From the NCBI GenBank assembly GCA_030446305.1, contig JASUSA010000023.1, positions 1 through 43,415 of the forward strand: a DNA stretch of 43,415 nt, written 5' to 3'. The position numbers were made by a program, and so were the translations under genes. Below, one piece after another: positions 25,331 through 34,827 of the stretch; positions within the stretch are counted from its first letter, which is position 1; each line of letters starts with the position of its first letter. A model generated the notes under the pieces. That model had not been told where the DNA came from. It made no database searches and worked only from the letters and a program-made list of their open reading frames with translations. This DNA is from Clostridiales bacterium (lineage in GTDB: Bacteria > Bacillota > Clostridia > Peptostreptococcales > Acidaminobacteraceae).

Positions 25331-26572
25331 ATGGAAGCTGATCAAATAATTAATGGTCATAAACTGGTAGATCCGAGCAAGTATACAATCAAAATATTAG
25401 TCGTAGCATTTTTGGGTTTTTTAGTTAGTTGTATTGCGCTTCAGGCGGTTTCACTTGCATCACCTGTCATTAGACAGGAATGGGGGCTCGAATTTTCACA
25501 AATTGGTGTTATAAATACATTTAATTTGCTGGGGATGGCTATAGGCGCTTTAGTCTGGGGCCCTATAGCTGACAAAGTAGGGCGAAAGAAAGCACTGGTA
25601 TGGTGTATTGCCTATTTTACAATATTTAATATTGCAACAGCATTTTGCACGAATTTGACAAGTTTTAGTATTCTGAGGTTTCTGTGTGGTGCAGGGCTTG
25701 GCGGAGAATGGGGGATTGGTGCCACTCTTTTGACAGAGTTTACTGATTCAAATCGAAGAGCTAGATTTACAAGTATTGTACAAATGGCAGGTATGGCTGG
25801 TCCGGCGATTGCGTTACTGGGGGTATTGTATTTAATTCCAATTTTCACATGGAGATCACTTTTCATTCTGTCAATTGTTAATATTCCGCTAATAATATAT
25901 ATACAATTACGCATCCCTGAGTCTCCGCTGTGGCTAAAAGAAAAATATGGTTTGACTGAGAAAGCAGACGTGGAAAAGCCTAAGTTTAGCGAATTGTTTA
26001 GTTCAAAATACATTAAGCCTTCATTAATTAGTATGTTGTTTGGTGTAACTGTTTTAGGGGGATACTGGGGTGCAAACGCTTGGATTCCAACATATCTAAT
26101 GGAGGAAAAAGGACTTGACCTTTCAAAGATGAGTCAGAATATGTTTCTTATATATGCCGGTGGCATATTAGGCTATTATCTTTATGGTTACTTATGCGAT
26201 AAAATTGGACGGAAAAAAACCTATATCATTTTACCGTTGCTGACATGTGGCGCGACACTCTTATTCGCATTTGGATTGACACCGCAGAATTTTATTGCTA
26301 TCAATTTCATTTATGGTGTGCTTAGTACCGGTATTTTTGGTCCTATGGCAACATTTGTCGGGGAACAGTTTCCGACTAAATATAGAAGCACTGGTATTGC
26401 TTTTTCATGGGGGGTAGGCCATTTTGCAGCAGCTGCCGCACCGGCGATTATTGGGCTTGTAGCCGAGTCAGTTGGACTTGCAGTCTGTATAGGCGCAATG
26501 GCAGGTGCTTACGTAGTAACCACTCTGTGTGCCGTGTTAATGAATGAGACAAAAGGTCAGGTTTTAGAATAG
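25331..26572 (+). CDS. MFS transporter, organic/aromatic acid or metabolite:H+ symporter type
   Basis: A 413-residue, 12-segment MFS protein. The loop 2-3 motif is WGPIADKVGRKKALV and the second-half counterpart YGYLCDKIGRKKTYI; RIPESPLWL follows segment 6, as in the sugar-porter and aromatic-acid symporter groups. AGGAGG at 25319-25324 sits 6 nt from the ATG at 25331 and only 3 nt from the ATG at 25328, so the second is preferred. It follows the GPH carrier by about 100 nt and precedes the alcohol dehydrogenase by 80 nt. One MFS could import the alcohol or enoate and the other export the acid. Substrate not predictable from sequence. Confidence 0.85.
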   Translation: MEADQIINGHKLVDPSKYTIKILVVAFLGFLVSCIALQAVSLASPVIRQEWGLEFSQIGVINTFNLLGMAIGALVWGPIADKVGRKKALVWCIAYFTIFNIATAFCTNLTSFSILRFLCGAGLGGEWGIGATLLTEFTDSNRRARFTSIVQMAGMAGPAIALLGVLYLIPIFTWRSLFILSIVNIPLIIYIQLRIPESPLWLKEKYGLTEKADVEKPKFSELFSSKYIKPSLISMLFGVTVLGGYWGANAWIPTYLMEEKGLDLSKMSQNMFLIYAGGILGYYLYGYLCDKIGRKKTYIILPLLTCGATLLFAFGLTPQNFIAINFIYGVLSTGIFGPMATFVGEQFPTKYRSTGIAFSWGVGHFAAAAAPAIIGLVAESVGLAVCIGAMAGAYVVTTLCAVLMNETKGQVLE

Positions 26573-26601
26573 TGAGCAGTAATGAAGCTACTTATTAATG
26601 G

Positions 26602-26627
26602 CAGGGATCCCTGTTGTTTATAAACAA
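26602..26627. promoter_or_regulatory. Two adjacent perfect palindromes before the alcohol dehydrogenase
   Basis: CAGGGATCCCTG (26602-26613) and TTGTTTATAAACAA (26614-26627) abut and end about 25 nt before the ATG. They could be regulator binding sites or a processing/attenuation structure between the MFS gene and the enzyme operon. Confidence 0.4.
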
Positions 26628-26652
26628 TAGCGTTAAAAAAGGAGTGTAATAT

Positions 26653-27753
26653 ATGAAAATCAAAGCAGCAGTTTGTTATGAGTACAAAACGCCTCTCGTT
26701 GTAGAGGAAATTGATTTGGCCGATCCGAGAAAAGAAGAAGTTTTAATCAAGATGGTTGGTTCGGGCGTATGTCATACGGATATCCACGCACAAGAAGATG
26801 GTTGGGGAGGCATGGATAAAATGCCTATGGTTTTTGGACATGAGGGCTCCGGTATTGTAGAGAAAGTAGGCCCGGGTGTAACTGAATTTAAGCCGGGTGA
26901 TCACGTAATTGTTTCATATCCGTATTGTGGAGAATGTGAATATTGTCTAACCGGCAAGCCGTATTTGTGTCCTGAATGCATCTCGTTAATTCATGGTGGA
27001 ACGATGGCAGATGGTTTTTCGCCTCTTTCGAAAGATGGCAAAACAATTCACAATTTTTTTGGCTCATCAACTTATGCAACCCATGCAGTTGCAAATGTTC
27101 GCAATCTTGCCAAAGTTGATCCGGACGTGGATTTAAGCCTGTTAGGTCCCTTGGCCTGTGGGTTTATGACTGGGTCAGGCGCTGTTTTAGGTCAATTTAA
27201 AGCAGAACCTGGTAGCACGATTGCGGTATTTGGATTGGGTGGCGTAGGCATTAGTGCACTTATGGCTGCGAAAATCTGCAATTGTACAACAATTATTGCT
27301 GTGGATATTGTTGAATCGAGGTTGGAACTTGCAAAAGAATTAGGCGCGACGCATACAATCAATGGAAAGCAGATTGAAGACGTGGTGGGCGAAATTAAAA
27401 AAATTACTGGTGGAAAAGGTGTTGATTATGCAGTTGAAGCAACAGGTTTTGAGCCGGTTGTTCGAAATGCTATTCATTCAATGGGAATGGGGAGTGAAAT
27501 TGCAATAATTGGACCGGCGACACATTTTGAATTTGAACAATTATGGGGAGAATTGTATGGAAAGACAATTCGAGTCATTAATATGGGGATGGTGCAGCCA
27601 AAGCTATTTATCCCTAAATTGGTAGAGTGGTATAAAAAAGGCATGTTTCCGATTGATAAAATCTGTAAAACTTATACGCTGGACGACATTAATGTCGCTT
27701 TTGAGGACAGTTTGAACGGCACATCGATTAAGCCAATAATAAAATTTGAATAA
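26653..27753 (+). CDS. Zinc-dependent alcohol dehydrogenase, aryl/allylic-alcohol type
   Basis: A 366-residue medium-chain dehydrogenase. Catalytic zinc ligands C40 and H63 (in SGVCHTD and GHEGSG) and structural zinc cysteines C92, C95, C98 and C106 are all present; the NAD site is FGLGGVGISALMAA. The segment FFGSSTYATHAVANVRNLAKV followed by LLGPLACGFMTGSGAVL resembles benzyl-alcohol and geraniol dehydrogenases, suggesting an aryl or allylic primary alcohol (inference). The reaction is alcohol to aldehyde with NAD+. AAGGAGTGTAATAT precedes the ATG. It begins a five-gene operon in which the aldehyde can be taken by the downstream acylating aldehyde dehydrogenase. Confidence 0.88.
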   Translation: MKIKAAVCYEYKTPLVVEEIDLADPRKEEVLIKMVGSGVCHTDIHAQEDGWGGMDKMPMVFGHEGSGIVEKVGPGVTEFKPGDHVIVSYPYCGECEYCLTGKPYLCPECISLIHGGTMADGFSPLSKDGKTIHNFFGSSTYATHAVANVRNLAKVDPDVDLSLLGPLACGFMTGSGAVLGQFKAEPGSTIAVFGLGGVGISALMAAKICNCTTIIAVDIVESRLELAKELGATHTINGKQIEDVVGEIKKITGGKGVDYAVEATGFEPVVRNAIHSMGMGSEIAIIGPATHFEFEQLWGELYGKTIRVINMGMVQPKLFIPKLVEWYKKGMFPIDKICKTYTLDDINVAFEDSLNGTSIKPIIKFE

Positions 27754-27780
27754 GTATAAAAGAAGGAGCTGAAGATAATT

Positions 27781-29763
27781 ATGGGAAAACAATATAATAA
27801 CCTATTTTCGCCATATCAAATTGGCAAACTCAAAATTAAAAATAGGTTCTGTGTTGCGCCAATGGGTTTCTTTCCATATACCGCCAGCGGTGCTTTACCA
27901 GATGAAGCGGCTAATTATCTAGTAGAAAGAGCTAAGGGGGGATTCGGATTAATCTTCACTGGTGCGATCAATGGGGATATCGAGATAGACCCTTACAATC
28001 CGCTGGATACAGCCAGTCCGTTGTTTCATCGCGGAAACTATATACGATCCTTTCTTTATACAAATGACCGTATCCACGCATATGGTGCAAAATCTTTTTG
28101 TCAGATTACGATGGGATTGGGGCGGAATTATCCGGGTTTAAAATCGCCATCAGATGTAATTACTTGGGCAGATCCGAGTCAGCATGCGCCGGTGCTAACG
28201 AAAGATGAGATGAAAAGAAAAATCGAACAGATGATAGAATCTGCGGCAGTGGTAAAAGCAGCAGGCTTTGACGGAATGGAAGTTCATGCAATGCATTGGG
28301 GCTACCTGCTAGATCAAATTGCGATGAGCATTAGCAATCACCGTTCTGATGAATATGGCGGCAGCTTAGAAAATCGATTGCGGGCAGCTAAAGAAATTGT
28401 TCAGGGAATCAAACAAGTGTGTGGTACTGATTTTCCGGTTGTTATGAGACTTGGTCTTAAAAGCTATATTACTGGCCTTGGAAACAATAAATCGTCATTA
28501 ACTGGTGAAAATGAAGCTGGCCGCACGCTCGAAGAAGGATTAGAAATTTGTAAGCTTTTAGAAGTATATGGCTATGATGCATTGAATGTGGATGTAGGTG
28601 TATACGAATCGTTTTATCAAGCGTGTCCGCCAATGTACATGCCAAAAGGTCATGTAATACCAGTTGCAGCTGAAGCCAAGAAAGTGGTTAAAATTCCTAT
28701 TTTAACGGCAAGTCGTATGGATGACCCAGAGATGTGCGAATTTGCGATCGCTGAAGGCAAAACAGATGGTGTTGTACTGGGACGCGCTTCTTTAGCGGAT
28801 CCTCATTATCCGCGAAAAATCGAAAGTGGCAAAGAAGACTCAATTCGTCCCTGTATAGCATGTAATCAAGGTTGTATTTTCCCTGCAATAACCGGCGGCG
28901 CGCCAACTTGTGCCGTTAATCCTGCAATGTCAAGAGAATTGACTTATGGTATTGAAAAGACGATGAAAGCTAAAAAGGTTATTGTTGTCGGTGGTGGCGT
29001 CGCTGGAATGGAAGTTGCTCGAACGGCAACCATCAGGGGCCATGAAGTCACCCTATATGAGGCAACTGACAAACTTGGCGGCAATCTAATTCCTGCAGGG
29101 GCACATGATTTTAAAAATGATGTACAAAGGCTGAATAATTGGTATCAGAGAGAATTAAAGGACTTAGCTGTTCCTGTATACCTCAATACTCAAGTTACAG
29201 TTGATATGTTAAAAGAAATGGAGGCAGATGCCGTTGTACTCGCCGTTGGTTCAGCACCAGTTATGCCGAAAATTGCTGGCATCGATAATGCCGTAACTTG
29301 TGTTGACGCCATTATGAATGGAAAAGAAGTTGGGCAAAATGTCGTTGTTGTCGGTGGCGGCTTAGTTGGCTGTGAAATAGCACTTGAATATGCGATGGAT
29401 GGCAAGAAAGTCACTGTTGTTGAAGCGAAGGATAGCATTCTGTCAGCGGGAGATCCGGTGCCGGTAATGAATAGCATGATGCTTACGGATCTTATGAATA
29501 AGTACAATGTAGCAATTCGCACCGGACATAAAATTGAAGAGGTTAACGATGCAGGCGCAGTTATTACCTCTGTTGAAGACGGCTCTGAATCTTTTATTTC
29601 AGCGGATACTGTTATCATTGCTGTTGGATTCAAGTCAATGAATTCTATGGCTCAGGATATTTATGGGACATATTTAGAAATCTATGAAATTGGGGACGGC
29701 AGAGAAGTTGGCAATATTAAGACTTCAATCGGAGATGCTTATGAAGTCGCAAGAGGCCTATAA
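27781..29763 (+). CDS. 2-enoate-reductase-like NADH:flavin oxidoreductase (FMN, 4Fe-4S, FAD)
   Basis: A 660-residue enzyme of the 2-enoate reductase/2,4-dienoyl-CoA reductase/BaiCD group. Residues 1-340 are the Old Yellow Enzyme-type FMN barrel (EVHAMHWGYLLDQ, SDEYGGSLENRLR). C358, C361, C365 and C377 form the CxxCx3Cx11C iron-sulfur motif. From about residue 398 the FAD/NAD(P) domains follow, with VIVVGGGVAGMEVA and VVVVGGGLVGCEIALEYA. The family reduces a C=C conjugated to a carbonyl or carboxylate using NADH. In BaiCD-like members HAVHEGYLLD is usual; here W replaces E. It lies 27 nt after the alcohol dehydrogenase. I infer that it reduces the unsaturated intermediate and recycles NADH; bile-acid or other substrates are possible. 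Confidence 0.88.
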   Translation: MGKQYNNLFSPYQIGKLKIKNRFCVAPMGFFPYTASGALPDEAANYLVERAKGGFGLIFTGAINGDIEIDPYNPLDTASPLFHRGNYIRSFLYTNDRIHAYGAKSFCQITMGLGRNYPGLKSPSDVITWADPSQHAPVLTKDEMKRKIEQMIESAAVVKAAGFDGMEVHAMHWGYLLDQIAMSISNHRSDEYGGSLENRLRAAKEIVQGIKQVCGTDFPVVMRLGLKSYITGLGNNKSSLTGENEAGRTLEEGLEICKLLEVYGYDALNVDVGVYESFYQACPPMYMPKGHVIPVAAEAKKVVKIPILTASRMDDPEMCEFAIAEGKTDGVVLGRASLADPHYPRKIESGKEDSIRPCIACNQGCIFPAITGGAPTCAVNPAMSRELTYGIEKTMKAKKVIVVGGGVAGMEVARTATIRGHEVTLYEATDKLGGNLIPAGAHDFKNDVQRLNNWYQRELKDLAVPVYLNTQVTVDMLKEMEADAVVLAVGSAPVMPKIAGIDNAVTCVDAIMNGKEVGQNVVVVGGGLVGCEIALEYAMDGKKVTVVEAKDSILSAGDPVPVMNSMMLTDLMNKYNVAIRTGHKIEEVNDAGAVITSVEDGSESFISADTVIIAVGFKSMNSMAQDIYGTYLEIYEIGDGREVGNIKTSIGDAYEVARGL

Positions 29764-29898
29764 TCTTTTAAATAAGAGCTTCTGCAAGAGTTGGCTTAGG
29801 TGTTGTTATACTCATCTGCATTGATTGTGGCGTGTAGCATTTCTTTTAAGAAATAATATCACTGTAGCAGAAAAAATTACAGAAAAGAGGGGCATAAA

Positions 29899-31320
29899 AT
29901 GACAAATAAAAATGTTGATTTTACAATAACAAAGATGTTAGAGAACGCTAGACTGGCGCAATCGGTCTACGGAAATTCGACACAAGAACAGCTTGATAAA
30001 GCAGCGCGAATTTGTGCAAAAACAGTATATGATAATGCTGAAATTCTTGCAGTAGAAGCCGTTGCTGAAACAAAAATGGGAAGTGTTGAAGGTAAAATTG
30101 GCAAGATGCAAACTGCATTGACAGCAGGTTGGAGCTATACAAAAGGAAGAAAATCCACTGGTGTAATCGGATGGGAAAAGGGAAAGCTGGATGTTGATTG
30201 CATTCTTAAGATTGCAAAACCAGCCGGTGTTATTGCCGCTGTGACGCCTTCGACGAATCCAACAGCCAACATAGGCTTTAATTCGATGCAAGCATTGAAA
30301 GGTGGCAATGCAATTATATTCTGTCCGCATCCTGGCGCTAAGAATGTGTCACTGCATTGCGTTCAAATGATAAGGGACAATCTGGAAAAAGGCGGATTTT
30401 CGCCAGATCTTGTACAGTGTGTTGCAGACCCTTCTATTGAAATGACTCAAGCGATGATGAAAGCCTGCGACCTAAATGTAGCAACCGGCGGTGCAGGCAT
30501 GGTCGAAGCAGCGTTATCTTGCGGAAAACCGTCTTTTGGCGTTGGGCAAGGCAATTGCCAAGCACTTATTGATAAAAACATGAATGACATGTTTGATGAA
30601 ATTGCCGAGGGAATTGTTTTTAACCGTCAATTCGATAGTGGCATCCCCTGTACTGGTGAGCAAACGGTAATTGTTCCAGAGAGAGATAAAAAGGAGCTTC
30701 TTGATGCTTTTGAGCGTGCAGGTGCCTTTATAATTCGAGATAAAGAAACGATTGATAGAATGCGTAGTCTCTTGTTTGTAAAGAATGAAGAAACTGGCGT
30801 TTACACGATGAATAGGAAAGCCTTAGGCAGGCCGGCACAGGAAATTGGTGCGATGATAGGCATTAAAGTGCCATCAGATAAAAAAATTATGATCCTTGAA
30901 CTGGATTCTTATGGGAAAGACGAGTTGTTATGCCGAGAAAAATTGTGTGTTGTGACGAATCTTATAGCCTATGCCGGCGAATGGGAAGAGTGTGTACACA
31001 TTGCAAAATCCAATTTGCTGATAGAAGGCGCAGGTCATTCGGCAGATATTTACACAAGTGTTAAGGCGCATGAAATGCATGCTGGTATTGAACTTCCTGT
31101 GTGCAGACTAATTGTCAATATGAGCAACCTTGCAACATTTGGTGTGCCTTATGCTAATGTTGGCTTAATTCCTACCCATGGCCTTGGCTGCGGATTTTGG
31201 CAGGGTAATACTTCAGGCGAACATATAAACTTTGAACATTTTCTGAATATCACCCGCATGGTTTATAACGTTAAATCAGGTGTAACAGAATTGACAACCG
31301 AAGAAGTATGGGCTGAGTAA
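29899..31320 (+). CDS. CoA-acylating aldehyde dehydrogenase
   Basis: A 473-residue member of the acylating aldehyde dehydrogenase superfamily (EutE, AdhE N-terminal part, succinate-semialdehyde and sulfoacetaldehyde acylating enzymes). The nucleotide region has AAVTPSTNPTANIGFN, and the active-site cysteine is C251 in FDSGIPCTGEQTVIV, the position of the GxxCxxEQ motif. The reaction is aldehyde + CoA + NAD+ to acyl-CoA + NADH. It has its own GAAAAGAGGGGCATAA ribosome binding site after a 135-nt gap, and is directly followed by a phosphotransacylase and an acid kinase, which gives the product a route to acyl phosphate and ATP. Aldehyde chain length cannot be read from sequence. Confidence 0.88.
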   Translation: MTNKNVDFTITKMLENARLAQSVYGNSTQEQLDKAARICAKTVYDNAEILAVEAVAETKMGSVEGKIGKMQTALTAGWSYTKGRKSTGVIGWEKGKLDVDCILKIAKPAGVIAAVTPSTNPTANIGFNSMQALKGGNAIIFCPHPGAKNVSLHCVQMIRDNLEKGGFSPDLVQCVADPSIEMTQAMMKACDLNVATGGAGMVEAALSCGKPSFGVGQGNCQALIDKNMNDMFDEIAEGIVFNRQFDSGIPCTGEQTVIVPERDKKELLDAFERAGAFIIRDKETIDRMRSLLFVKNEETGVYTMNRKALGRPAQEIGAMIGIKVPSDKKIMILELDSYGKDELLCREKLCVVTNLIAYAGEWEECVHIAKSNLLIEGAGHSADIYTSVKAHEMHAGIELPVCRLIVNMSNLATFGVPYANVGLIPTHGLGCGFWQGNTSGEHINFEHFLNITRMVYNVKSGVTELTTEEVWAE

Positions 31321-31336
31321 CAGGGGGGCACGAGCA

Positions 31337-32254
31337 ATGGCATTTAAAAGCATTCATGAGCTCCTGTTGTATGCAAAAAAAAAGCGTAGCATATGCACGG
31401 TAGCAGTTGCAGGTGCTACAGAGGAACATGCATTACTTGCAGTAATGAAAGCACGTGAAGAGGGGATTGTTCATCCCCTCCTCGTGGGTGATAAGGGTAA
31501 AATCACTAAATTTTTGAAAGAAATGAATATCCAAATTGAAGATGATGCTATTTATGATGCAAAAGATGATGCTGAAACGGCATGGCAGACTATACAGCTG
31601 GTAAGGCTTGGAAAAGCAGATTTAATAATGAAGGGATCACTAAATACATCAGTGCTGTTGCGGGCTGTGTTAGATAAAGAAGAAGGCCTTCAAAATGATG
31701 GCATGATTACAACCATGGCTCTAGCTGAAGTTCCAGGTTATCACAAAGTTTTATGTTTTAGCGATGGTGGTGTCATTCCATACCCAACACTCAATCAGAA
31801 AAAGAAGCAGATTCAATTGGTTACACAAGTATGTCATACGATGGGTTATCGTGAGGTCAACGTAGCGGTGATATGTGCAAATGAAATGCTCAATCCGAAA
31901 CTTGTCGAATCGGCAGATGCAGCTGAACTCAAAAAGATGAATCAAATTAACGAAATTGATGGGTGTATCGTTGAAGGCCCCATATCGCTTGATATTGCGC
32001 TTAATGCTGAAGTTGCAAAAGGGAAAAAATTTGAGAGTCCAGTGGCTGGAGAAGCAGATATGCTGTTGTTTCCAAATATTGTTTCAGCGAATGTTTATGC
32101 TAAGGCAATTGATATGGCCGGCGCAAAAATTGTAAGTTTTTTGCTTGGGGCAGAAGTGCCAATCGCATTAACTTCACGAACGACAACGGTAGAAAATAAA
32201 TTTAATACGCTGGCTGTGGCTGCAGCGATGATAGATGATCGAAAGAAGGTGTGA
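31337..32254 (+). CDS. ptb: Phosphate butyryltransferase
   Basis: A 305-residue phosphate acyltransferase of Ptb length and type (Pta itself is longer), with KADLIMKGSLNTSVLLRAVL, VPGYHKVLCFSDGGVIPYPTL, GPISLDIALN and MLLFPNIVSANVYAKAI. It converts butyryl-CoA or a similar acyl-CoA plus phosphate into acyl phosphate and free CoA. It starts 16 nt after the aldehyde dehydrogenase and ends 3 nt before the kinase gene, so the three are surely co-expressed. Its presence in a catabolic cassette away from bcd suggests a dedicated short or branched acyl substrate (inference). Confidence 0.92.
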   Translation: MAFKSIHELLLYAKKKRSICTVAVAGATEEHALLAVMKAREEGIVHPLLVGDKGKITKFLKEMNIQIEDDAIYDAKDDAETAWQTIQLVRLGKADLIMKGSLNTSVLLRAVLDKEEGLQNDGMITTMALAEVPGYHKVLCFSDGGVIPYPTLNQKKKQIQLVTQVCHTMGYREVNVAVICANEMLNPKLVESADAAELKKMNQINEIDGCIVEGPISLDIALNAEVAKGKKFESPVAGEADMLLFPNIVSANVYAKAIDMAGAKIVSFLLGAEVPIALTSRTTTVENKFNTLAVAAAMIDDRKKV

Positions 32255-32257
32255 GAA

Positions 32258-33388
32258 ATGTTGCGGATATTGGTATTTAACTACGGCAGTACGTCAGCGA
32301 AAATATCAATTTATGAAGATAAGATTTGTGCTCACGAATTATCAATCTCATATACTGAAGAAGAGGAAAAGTTTGAATGGAATCCCGCAGATGATGTAGC
32401 TTATAAAACGAATGTTGTATTAAACTGGCTAGAAAGTTTAAATTTTTCAGTAAATGATATTGATGTTTTTGCACCAAGACTAGGCGCTACTTTCTATGGT
32501 GCAGACGGGGGGACATTTAAGGTTGAAGGTGTTTTAAAAGAGCAAATTGAAGCAAAGTATTTTCCAGATAAGCCCATAGTGCATCCATTATTTGAGACGA
32601 TAGAAATCATTAATCAACTTCAAAAACATGCAAATAGAGAAATACCTATTCTAACCACAGATCCGGCATCTATTGACCAGCTTATACCTGAAGCAAGATT
32701 GACAGGATTGCCTGGATCTGTCAAGAGATCCTCTGCGCATATGTTAAATCAGAGAGCTGTAGCAAAAAAGGCAGCTGAAGCACTGGGGAAAAAATATAGT
32801 GAGGTAAATTTAATCATTGCACACATTGGAGGCGGAACTTCTATTGGTGCACATGTTAAAGGGCGAATGTTGGATAGTACCGATGGTACAGGTGATGCCG
32901 ATGGACCATTTACTTCTAAAAGAGCGGGGGCGGTTCCGGCAGCAGATATCATTAAAATGTGCTTTAGTGGCAAATATAATACGCCATCGGAAGTAACCAA
33001 TATTTTGAAAGGGAAGAGTGGGCTGCAAGGATATTTAGGAACCGGCGATTTAAGAGCGGTAGAAAAAAGAATTGCTCAAGGTGATGATGAAGCAGAAGTC
33101 GTATTTAAGGCCCTTGGATATCAGATTTCAAAAGAAATTGCCTCATTTTACGCAACGATGTATGGGCGAGTAGATGCCATTGTTTTTACAGGGGGAATGG
33201 CACACTCTCACAAATTAGTCAACTTAATAGCCAGTCGGATAGGCAATATGGCAAAAGTTTTCGTATATCCAGGTGAAATGGAAAATGAATCACTTGCACT
33301 TGGAGCTTTACGCGTTATGATGGGGGAAGAGGAAGCTGCTGTTTATAATGTTGAGGACGAAATAAAGAATGCGTTTTCTCAAAAGTGA
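32258..33388 (+). CDS. buk: Butyrate kinase
   Basis: A 376-residue kinase of the acetate/butyrate kinase (ASKHA) family: phosphate-1 loop VFNYGSTSAKISIY, HIGGGTSIGAHVKGRMLDSTDG, DGPFTSKRAGAVP and the adenosine region FTGGMAHS. It transfers phosphate from butyryl phosphate to ADP, giving ATP and butyrate; relatives act on isobutyrate and other branched acids. The ATG is 3 nt after the ptb stop. It is the last gene of the operon, followed by a hairpin at 33514. Substrate specificity within the family is not decided by the sequence. Confidence 0.93.
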   Translation: MLRILVFNYGSTSAKISIYEDKICAHELSISYTEEEEKFEWNPADDVAYKTNVVLNWLESLNFSVNDIDVFAPRLGATFYGADGGTFKVEGVLKEQIEAKYFPDKPIVHPLFETIEIINQLQKHANREIPILTTDPASIDQLIPEARLTGLPGSVKRSSAHMLNQRAVAKKAAEALGKKYSEVNLIIAHIGGGTSIGAHVKGRMLDSTDGTGDADGPFTSKRAGAVPAADIIKMCFSGKYNTPSEVTNILKGKSGLQGYLGTGDLRAVEKRIAQGDDEAEVVFKALGYQISKEIASFYATMYGRVDAIVFTGGMAHSHKLVNLIASRIGNMAKVFVYPGEMENESLALGALRVMMGEEEAAVYNVEDEIKNAFSQK

Positions 33389-33513
33389 TTTGTAGACATA
33401 AGTACTTGAAAACAATATATAATGAAAGTTGCTTCAATCTTGGACTGTATCATTCTTTCGCTAAATATACAAAGAATGCTATAGGCTAATGCATGATTGT
33501 TCTGCAATTTATT

Positions 33514-33554
33514 AAAGGTGTTATTGCTTATCTATTTTGCAATAGCACCTTTTA
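33514..33554 (+). terminator. Hairpin after butyrate kinase
   Basis: AAAGGTGTTATTGC (33514-33527) pairs with GCAATAGCACCTTT (33539-33552, one G-U pair) and continues with a short T run. It is a probable terminator of the fermentation operon. Nothing else is identified between 33389 and 33738. Confidence 0.6.
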
Positions 33555-33738
33555 AAATGGAATTTTACTGACGTTAGGGTAGTTTTGATAAGAGTCAAAT
33601 ATTGTACCTATCCGCCGAAGCTTCCAAAATCAATGATCTCTACACCAGCAGGGAACGCAAAGACACTATGGGGCTAAACGCTTATTTTTGGCAAATACGC
33701 AGTACCAATTTTAGCATGCATCATGTGGGCATAAATGT

Positions 33739-33779
33739 AAAAAAATCGCTTTTCCGATAACGATCAGATCAGCGATTTT
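33739..33779 (-). terminator. Terminator overlapping the AraC-type gene's stop codon
   Basis: In minus-strand sense AAAATCGCT (33779-33771) pairs with AGCGATTTT (33750-33742), followed by further T to 33739. The 5' arm lies in the last codons of the gene. Confidence 0.85.
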
Positions 33780-34540
33780 GCATAAGTGTTGGCGGTGACG
33801 CCATAAGTGTTTTTGAAGTGTTTATTCAGATGTGAGAGATCGACAAAGTGTTCTGCCATGACCGCCGTGTAAACTTCTTTTGTTTCTTCGATCAGTTTTT
33901 TAGCGCGTGACATTTTACAGCTTAAATAATACTGATAAGGCGATAAACCGACGGCAGCCTTAAAGACGCGAATCATTTGATACTTGGACATGCCAACGGC
34001 TGTGGCGACGTCATCAAGCCGCAGTGGTTCATCTTCGGCATTTCGAAGCATCCATTTGATCTTTTGGATACGCTGGTGCTCGTGGTTGATTTTTGCATCT
34101 GTCATCAAACCGCCCAAGTGGTCGCCAAGCAGGGTAAATGCATCATCACAAAATGCAGGATCACAATCATTCAAAATGGTAAAAGCAGCATTATAAACCA
34201 GCCGCTCAAGTGTTTTGTCGTATACAACTGAATCCTTAAAATAATGGGTTTCATTTGTATCAAGGATTGCTTTCATTTTGGCTTCATCGACATAAATCAT
34301 AACGTAGTCCAGCCTTTGATGCTCATGTGCCCAGCCGTCATGGACAAAGCCGGGATGAAAGAGCATCACACCGTGCGGACATGATGCATGAATGCTGCCT
34401 CTGGAAGAAAACTTCTGAATGCCGTCTAGTGTAACGCCCAGTGCATATTCATCATGAGCATGTTTTTTATAGGAAAATTCATGAAAGCTGGCCGAAAGTG
34501 CCGTAATGCCGGAAGCTTGTTTGTAGACAAACTGATTCAT
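33764..34540 (-). CDS. AraC-family transcriptional regulator
   Basis: A 258-residue protein. Residues 1-140 are a cupin-like sensor (KKHAHDEYALGVTLDGIQ, FHPGFVHDGWAHEHQ). Residues 165-258 carry two helix-turn-helix motifs (RLDDVATAVGMSKYQMIRVFKAAVGLSPYQYYLSCKM and LSHLNKHFKNTYGVTANTY). The ATG at 34540 follows GGGAGGTGATGAT on the minus strand; the open frame extends 39 codons further upstream but without a ribosome binding site. It is divergent from the DUF2000-LUD-cyclodeaminase group, with the promoter of that group between them, so it is the likely regulator of those genes (inference). Effector unknown. Confidence 0.88.
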   Translation of the reverse strand: MNQFVYKQASGITALSASFHEFSYKKHAHDEYALGVTLDGIQKFSSRGSIHASCPHGVMLFHPGFVHDGWAHEHQRLDYVMIYVDEAKMKAILDTNETHYFKDSVVYDKTLERLVYNAAFTILNDCDPAFCDDAFTLLGDHLGGLMTDAKINHEHQRIQKIKWMLRNAEDEPLRLDDVATAVGMSKYQMIRVFKAAVGLSPYQYYLSCKMSRAKKLIEETKEVYTAVMAEHFVDLSHLNKHFKNTYGVTANTYAKSLI

Positions 34541-34827
34541 ATCATCACCTCCCAAAAGGTGTCTTGAAATGCGTCCGTGGATATAACAACCATATGCAGC
34601 ATACGAGCGGAGAGGCATCACAATTAAAGATAATAAAAGCAAAAGTGTATTTGGCACTATTGTATACCATTTATCCGTTACAATGCTAGTACATTATTGC
34701 GGCTGCGATGGTGGTGTGTAAGATGCTTAATGTAAACTAAAGGTTTGTCTAAAAACCCAAATGCCAATAAACCAGTAAGTTAACGAGTCAAAAACCGTGT
34801 AAATGCCTCAGGGGCGCAATATTTTAC

